21,771 bases of DNA from Elysia marginata (Eukaryota > Mollusca > Gastropoda > Plakobranchidae): NCBI GenBank assembly GCA_019649035.1, contig BMAT01001699.1, positions 179,348-201,118 on the forward strand, written 5' to 3'. Positions 19,401 through 21,771 of this stretch are shown piece by piece (position 1 is the stretch's first letter; every line of letters begins with the position of its first letter). The notes under the pieces were generated by a model that worked only from the letters and a program-made list of their open reading frames with translations, did not search any database and was not told where the DNA came from. The translations under genes and the position numbers were made by a program.

Positions 19401-21033
19401 GATTCTGCAAGCCATTGCGATGATATCTTTAAATCGATGATAATTTATAAGCCAAAAAACAGCAAAGAAAGTAACGTTCATTTGGATAAAAGAGGAATTG
19501 CTTTTCAAAACGGACAGCAACAGTTGTGTGAAATGTTGCAAACGAAAAAATTTGAAATTTCAAGAAATGATCAACCAAACAGAGTTGAGTTTGGAGATAG
19601 GATGCAACACATGTGTGACTTTTCATACAATACGCTTCTGTGTTCGAATAACAATTTGCGTCAGAGAATATCTCTTATTAAAAAAACATCAAGAAACACT
19701 CCTGAACTCGTCAGACACAGGAAAGTTTTAAATAAATTTAATGACGTGTCACAGCATCATTGTGAATCGCAGTATTATGGCATTATGGAAAATTCCAACT
19801 CACAAATGTCTAACTTCAGAGCAAATAGTGCCGAGCAAGTACATGAGAAAATCAGAGGTACCAAAACTTATCGCGAAAAATGTCAAAAGTACCGCAGCAT
19901 TTTACCCCCTACCAAAATCAGTCTTTACTTATTAGCTAGCCCCTTCAGGTGGATATTTGTAGGAAACGTTATCCGCAAATTTCTTCACAGCGCGATGCGT
20001 AGTCTCCAAAAATCGTACAGAATCCAAACCAAGCTGCAAAAGCACACTGAAAACATTAAAGGGGAAGTAATGCCTTCCTCCGAAAAACATCGTATTGGTC
20101 TTGAAAACCACGAAAAAGTTATTTTGTGCCAACGCCAGAAGTTGTTCAGACAATTGGCTGTGAAGAAAAAGCTTGGGCAAAACCACGCCTTTTCAAAGCC
20201 ATCACTGAGAACGAATTTTGAAGGCCTTGGCAGTCGCAAAGACGAACGCAAGAACAGAAGAGCTGTTTTCAGCCCCCTTTATCATGGTGTGGATCGAAGT
20301 AACAATTATCGTGATAGGTCAGGGACAGAGGGAGACGATACGGCAGAGGCGACATCTGGCGACGAGTACACATCCGGCTCCACCAGCAAGTCAGCCGGTT
20401 CAAAAAACAAAAAAGAAGAGGAGGAAGTCGCGGAAGATCCTGGTGAGGATGAAGACGAGGAAGAGGAGGGAGCACCCGTGATGGCGACCATCGCTGTTAC
20501 ATGCGGATACATCATTGGTGGCGCCGTCTTTCTGGCTAACTTCTCTGGTAATCTTAAAATCCTGGATTCCATCTGGTTCCTGTACATATCCATGGTTACT
20601 ATAGGCTACGGAGACGTTGTGCCCTATGACCAGGAGGTTTTCATCTACATGCTTCCATACATCTTCATCGGATTGAGCCTCATGTCTACCGTGCTCAATG
20701 ACGTGACCAGTTACTTCACAAACAACATCGTCAAGGCCAGAAACATTGGACAAGAGGTAAGCTAAGAGATGGAGCATATAAAGAAATGTTGCTTTCGTTT
20801 TCCTCGTTACTTCAACGTTATCACAGCTTTTGTAAAAATTTACAGTCAAAATTAAAATACACGTAAAATTTTAGCGTCATTCTCTCATCAGTCAGTTCAA
20901 TGTAGAATTAACAATGGTTACAAATCTCTTTTTCTGCAATTCTGTCATTATTGAGCTTTCTTTTTATATGTCTTTAATTTATTATTAACTCGTTTCATCG
21001 CTATCTCTCTCCCTTTCACAGTCCATCTACTGA
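10388..21033 (+). CDS. Two-pore-domain potassium channel, seven-exon gene model with giant M2-M3 loop
   Basis: K2P subunits dimerise in the membrane and pass background K+ current that sets resting potential. The joined exons (10388-10397, 11630-11744, 13146-13230, 15804-15996, 18074-18224, 18614-20756, 21022-21033) give 902 codons plus stop. Layout by residue: TM1 about 29-52, cap 53-117, pore helix and filter 1 at 118-138, TM2 about 146-180, cytoplasmic loop about 186-806, TM3 about 807-827, pore 2 at 836-855, TM4 about 860-887, tail to 902. All introns are GT-AG and phases match at every junction. The intron inside the first glycine codon of GFG (phase 1) is, as I recall, a conserved K2P intron position. 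Overall length is about twice the usual 300-500 residues because of the loop. The subfamily is not assigned; TRESK has the closest layout, but that is analogy only. Confidence 0.9.
10398..11629 (+). other. Intron 1 of the K2P gene
   Basis: It is a GT-AG intron of 1232 nt, phase 1. The content is AT-rich and the short antisense frame at 10583-10858 has no motif support. This intron depends on exon 1 being right. Confidence 0.5.
11630..11744 (+). CDS. K2P exon 2: N-terminal segment and first half of TM1
   Basis: The exon sits between a T-rich acceptor (TATTTTTAG at 11629) and the donor AG|GTAACG. It is read as 2 nt, 37 codons (residues 5-41), then 2 nt. The product begins DNLLKAIVNIVFWL, has a short polar turn at QRFYSVFH, and runs into the TM1 start IIGLGGILLIF. 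C. elegans TWK channels often carry a similar H-x-GL entry to TM1, as far as I remember. The other forward frame gives a hydrophilic peptide unlike any K2P and would not join exon 3 in frame. Confidence 0.8.
11745..13145 (+). other. Intron 2 of the K2P gene
   Basis: It is a GT-AG intron of 1401 nt, phase 2. No repeat or RNA gene is recognised. The antisense frame at 12491-12700 has no known motif. Confidence 0.8.
13146..13230 (+). CDS. K2P exon 3: end of TM1 and start of extracellular cap
   Basis: The acceptor is AATGTTTCAG and the donor GGG|GTAAGA. It has one nt completing Ser42, then 28 codons ending in phase 0. It encodes SVAGGWVFQIVEAP, which matches the K2P signature at the end of TM1 (G-A/G-x-x-F-x-x-x-E) at G45, G46, F49 and E53. 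The cap follows with the N-linked glycosylation sequon N58-R-T60. The exon is short, but phase, motif and splice sites all agree, which makes it convincing. No cysteine is encoded in the cap part. Confidence 0.88.
13349..13456. repeat. (ATC)n trinucleotide microsatellite in intron 3
   Basis: CAT/ATC repeats run across about 108 nt with a few ATT and AGC interruptions. The stretch from about 13391 to 13445 is uninterrupted. Antisense frames of poly-Met or poly-Asp are translations of this repeat. Confidence 0.97.
13844..14470. mobile_element. TA-flanked inverted-repeat element (MITE-like, 627 bp)
   Basis: The left end ATGTGGACTGACAAAAGGC (13844-13862) is the exact reverse complement of the right end at 14452-14470. 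Both ends are bordered by TA (13842-13843 and 14471-14472), as for Tc1/mariner-type insertions. Inside is a hairpin with perfect 16-bp arms, CATATCAAAGGCATTA (14264-14279) and its complement (14285-14300), around a 5-nt loop. A weaker inverted pair lies near 14100-14120 and 14314-14334. No transposase frame is present, so it is a non-autonomous element. Confidence 0.85.
14478..14717 (+). mobile_element. tRNA-derived SINE
   Basis: CCAGCGGGTACGGTGCTCGA (about 14481-14500) fits a tRNA D-arm/A box. AGTTCGAGCC at 14521-14530 fits the B box at normal spacing. A tRNA-unrelated body follows and ends near ATTATTACTAC. It starts only a few bases after the right end of the inverted-repeat element. Frames through it (14388-14893) have no gene support. 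Confidence 0.65.
14718..15803. other. Right part of intron 3
   Basis: It contains a degenerate ATC/ATT-rich patch (about 15504-15620) and the long C/T tract (15745-15790) that serves exon 4. No exon or RNA gene is seen. Confidence 0.6.
15804..15996 (+). CDS. K2P exon 4: cap helix, pore helix 1 and first half of selectivity filter 1
   Basis: A long C/T tract (from about 15745) and TTGTACAG precede the exon; the donor is ATCG|GTAAGA. It holds 64 codons (residues 71-134) plus one nt. Residues 71-117 are charged and amphipathic as in cap helices (EYEFVYINAIIDGIVIQNGN). Then comes W118-S-L-K-G-A-I-Y-Y, the usual aromatic entry to the pore helix, and TTYTLI. The final G is the first base of the first filter glycine. 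The filter reads L133-I-G-F-G where T-I-G-F/Y-G is normal. There is no cap cysteine between residues 53 and 117, so the disulfide seen in TWIK/TREK types would be missing. Confidence 0.93.
16800..17154 (-). pseudogene. Decayed LINE endonuclease fragment
   Basis: Read on the minus strand from 17154, the translation gives WIPPRSKKWHLLDY. After a stop and a frame change (17069 down to about 17008) it gives CDAEKCSKHRLLISLVNL. These match the C-terminal end of the endonuclease/exonuclease/phosphatase domain of non-LTR retrotransposons, which reads roughly W-x-P-R-S-x-x-W-H-L-L-D-Y then C-x-x-D-H-R-L-x-I-S. The fragment keeps the H-R-L, but the Asp that precedes this catalytic His has become Lys. 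It has several stops and frameshifts and is not functional. The downstream limit near 16800 is approximate. Confidence 0.75.
16831..16910. repeat. 40-bp tandem duplication
   Basis: GATGTTTGTTGACGGTAGCT begins at 16831 and again at 16871. The two 40-nt units differ at only a few bases and both end TTGTTCTGTC. It lies within the LINE remnant, so it arose after or during its decay. Confidence 0.95.
18074..18224 (+). CDS. K2P exon 5: rest of filter 1 and TM2
   Basis: The acceptor TTCCACAG leads into GT TTC GGC AAC, which completes G135-F-G-N138-L-A-P. TM2 follows: GRLIAIFYSGISIPVGTLVL. It has the conserved K2P pattern Y-x-x-x-G/S-I-P (P159 is the TM2 proline) and the trailing ELGDFI. The end, FFYVLLLK, is hydrophobic and leads to a basic cytoplasmic start. 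The donor is CTCAA|GTAAGC, phase 2, with Lys185 split across the junction. GC content and codon choice are visibly higher in GC than in the flanking introns. Confidence 0.95.
18225..18613 (+). other. Intron 5 of the K2P gene
   Basis: It is a GT-AG intron of 389 nt, phase 2, AT-rich. No feature is seen inside. Confidence 0.93.
18614..20756 (+). CDS. K2P exon 6: giant cytoplasmic loop, TM3, pore 2 and TM4
   Basis: One uninterrupted frame of 714 codons (residues 186-899) lies between the acceptor AACAATTTCAG and the donor CAAGAG|GTAAGC. Residues 186-330 are Lys/Arg-rich: CFRCRRKNK, an A/E/K helix at 195-214, then KKGGGGKGRR twice (245-254, 255-264). Residues 340-780 are polar and low in recognised domains, with a serine/acid cluster at 443-455 and a hydrophobic/aromatic patch at 620-642. 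Residues 786-803 are acidic (EEEEVAEDPGEDEDEEEE). TM3 starts near V807 (TCGYIIGGAVF). Pore 2 is SMVTIGYGDVVP at 844-855, and TM4 is FIYMLPYIFIGLSLMSTVL. So long an open frame in AT-rich DNA is very unlikely by chance. A cryptic intron from a possible donor after 19011 (CGAG|GTAAAT) cannot be fully ruled out. Confidence 0.9.
18792..18851 (+). repeat. Coding tandem repeat, two 30-nt units
   Basis: AAAAAAGGAGGTGG(C/A)GGGAA and the following bases encode KKGGGGKGRR twice (residues 245-264), with third-position differences only. A partial unit precedes it. This shows the basic part of the channel loop grows by tandem duplication. Confidence 0.9.
20757..21021 (+). other. Intron 6 of the K2P gene
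   Basis: It is a GT-AG intron of 265 nt, phase 0, with a strong donor (GAG|GTAAGC) and strong pyrimidine tract before the acceptor. It depends on exon 7 being right. Confidence 0.55.
21022..21033 (+). CDS. K2P exon 7: probable terminal coding piece (S-I-Y-stop)
   Basis: A strong pyrimidine tract, CTATCTCTCTCCCTTTCACAG, ends at 21021 and is the best acceptor after exon 6. In phase 0 it gives TCC ATC TAC TGA, so the protein would end NIGQE-SIY about 15 residues after TM4. A weaker alternative acceptor at about 21083 (GTTAAACAG) would add a short Pro/His-rich tail ending at a TGA about 66 nt further on. Without splicing, the frame would read through the donor and stop after two residues (VS). 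The 3' UTR is not defined; I see no clear AATAAA close by. Confidence 0.5.
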   Translation, partial: SIY

Positions 21034-21278
21034 CGTTTCACTTTTAAAATGAACACTGAAATTTTTTTTAAATTGTTAAACAGCCACCCCCTCCTCTTCC
21101 TCCTCATCATTACGCTCATCCTCATCGTCGTCATTGTCATGACAAACTGTGAAATACAGTTTGTAAGTAAATAAGACCAAGTTGTTAAATCTAACTTGTT
21201 GCTTTCTGTCTTTATATAAAATTTAGTTATTAATATAATTAATCTCATGTGATCTGTGATCTTTAATAGTGGCCGATG

Positions 21279-21327
21279 AAGAACGACTTATCTCTTTCCA
21301 GCGCAGATCTTGTAAAAAGTCGTTCTT
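21279..21327. repeat. Inverted repeat with 11-bp arms
   Basis: AAGAACGACTT (21279-21289) and AAGTCGTTCTT (21317-21327) are exact complements around a 27-nt loop. Role unknown. Confidence 0.7.
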
Positions 21328-21680
21328 TATCTGTCTTTTTCATTCCAGATAGGTTTAGATCTAGATCTAATTGATACATGCTTATTTTTTTGTAAACAAT
21401 TCTCGTTTTTCATTGATAGTTCTTTTCATTTCTTTCACTATGTAGTTAAGTTACAATTTCGTAGATCCTCAGGCCCCCTACCCCTCCCCCTTTTTTTCCC
21501 TTTTTTTTCTTTTTTATCCTGCAGATAGATTTATATCTAGATTTATAGTTTATTTTTTAATTTTTATCTCATCATTCTTATTTTATATTTTTTATAATAT
21601 TATATTATTGCTCTCCTTTTATTGTTAGTCCTGTCCATATTTATGTAAGTGTCTTACACGTTTTTTTTATTTTTTTTTGT

Positions 21681-21703
21681 CTGACGAAGGCGTTAAGCCG
21701 ACA
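21681..21703 (+). other. Possible decayed hammerhead-like motif of a retroelement end
   Basis: CTGACGAAGGCGTTAAGCC followed by GACA resembles the CUGANGA - stem II - GAAA core of hammerhead ribozymes found in Penelope-like and other retroelements. The GAAA box is altered to GACA, and flanking stems are not clear. It sits 50 nt before a (TAC)n run, as at the 3' end of many elements. Confidence 0.3.
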
Positions 21704-21750
21704 GCTTACTTGTTTTGTCAATATTTTTAGAGCTAAAATATATACCTCCC

Positions 21751-21771
21751 TACTACTACTACTACTACTAC
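21751..21771. repeat. (TAC)n microsatellite at the window edge
   Basis: Seven TAC units run to the end of the sequence; the array may continue beyond the window. Confidence 0.9.

Larger units (their letters stand above)
21034..21771. other. 3' flank: probable 3'UTR and intergenic AT-rich DNA
   Basis: It contains a C/T patch with CTC/ATC triplets (21087-21140) and AGATCTAGATCT at about 21357-21368. T-rich stretches run to 21670. No further exon with channel similarity is seen. Confidence 0.5.

Noticed and set aside
19880..19935. Calcineurin PxIxIT docking site as in TRESK (near PPTKIS)
   Set aside because: The residues do not fit P-x-I-x-I-T, and no other convincing site was found in the loop.
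20400..20849. 149-codon minus-strand frame
   Set aside because: Antisense of TM3-pore 2-TM4 coding sequence, which is clearly coding on the + strand.

Overview
This is intron-rich, AT-rich nuclear DNA from an animal. It has GT-AG introns, microsatellites, tRNA-derived SINE-like copies, a short TA-flanked inverted-repeat element and a broken LINE. Frequent AGATCTAGATC and TAGGCCTA words, together with the SINE style, suggest a mollusc, perhaps a gastropod. That assignment is inference from general familiarity and is not proven here. I see no prokaryotic or viral genes.

The right half (10388-21033, + strand) carries one gene that I could assemble end to end. It is a two-pore-domain potassium channel (K2P/KCNK superfamily), split into seven coding exons: 10388-10397, 11630-11744, 13146-13230, 15804-15996, 18074-18224, 18614-20756 and 21022-21033. 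All six introns are GT-AG and their phases (1, 2, 0, 1, 2, 0) join without breaking the frame. The sum is 2709 nt, or 902 residues plus stop. The order is TM1, extracellular cap with an N-glycosylation sequon, pore 1 (LIGFG), TM2, a very large cytoplasmic loop, TM3, pore 2 (TIGYG), TM4 and a tail of about 15 residues. The four internal exons up to TM2 and the long exon are well supported. The first (10 nt) and last (12 nt) coding pieces are good but less certain predictions.

The remarkable point is the M2-M3 loop of about 620 residues, encoded with TM3, P2 and TM4 in a single 2143-nt exon. It begins with a Lys/Arg/Gly-rich tract containing tandem KKGGGGKGRR units. It then runs through a long AT-rich, apparently disordered middle and ends in an acidic run just before TM3. 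TRESK (KCNK18) shares the plan of long M2-M3 loop and short tail, but with a far shorter loop. A second oddity is leucine in pore 1 where the selectivity-filter threonine is expected.

The left half (1-10387) holds no gene I can support. It contains purine and pyrimidine tracts, a (TCTG)n minisatellite-like stretch, a degraded SINE-like head, a diverged repeat pair at 7035/7434 and a tandem duplication at 9117-9274. Intron 3 holds a long (ATC)n array, a 627-bp element with perfect 19-bp inverted ends flanked by TA, and a SINE beside it. Intron 4 holds a decayed LINE endonuclease fragment on the minus strand and a 40-bp tandem duplication. The 3' flank has an inverted repeat, a possible decayed hammerhead-ribozyme-like motif and a (TAC)n run at the window edge.
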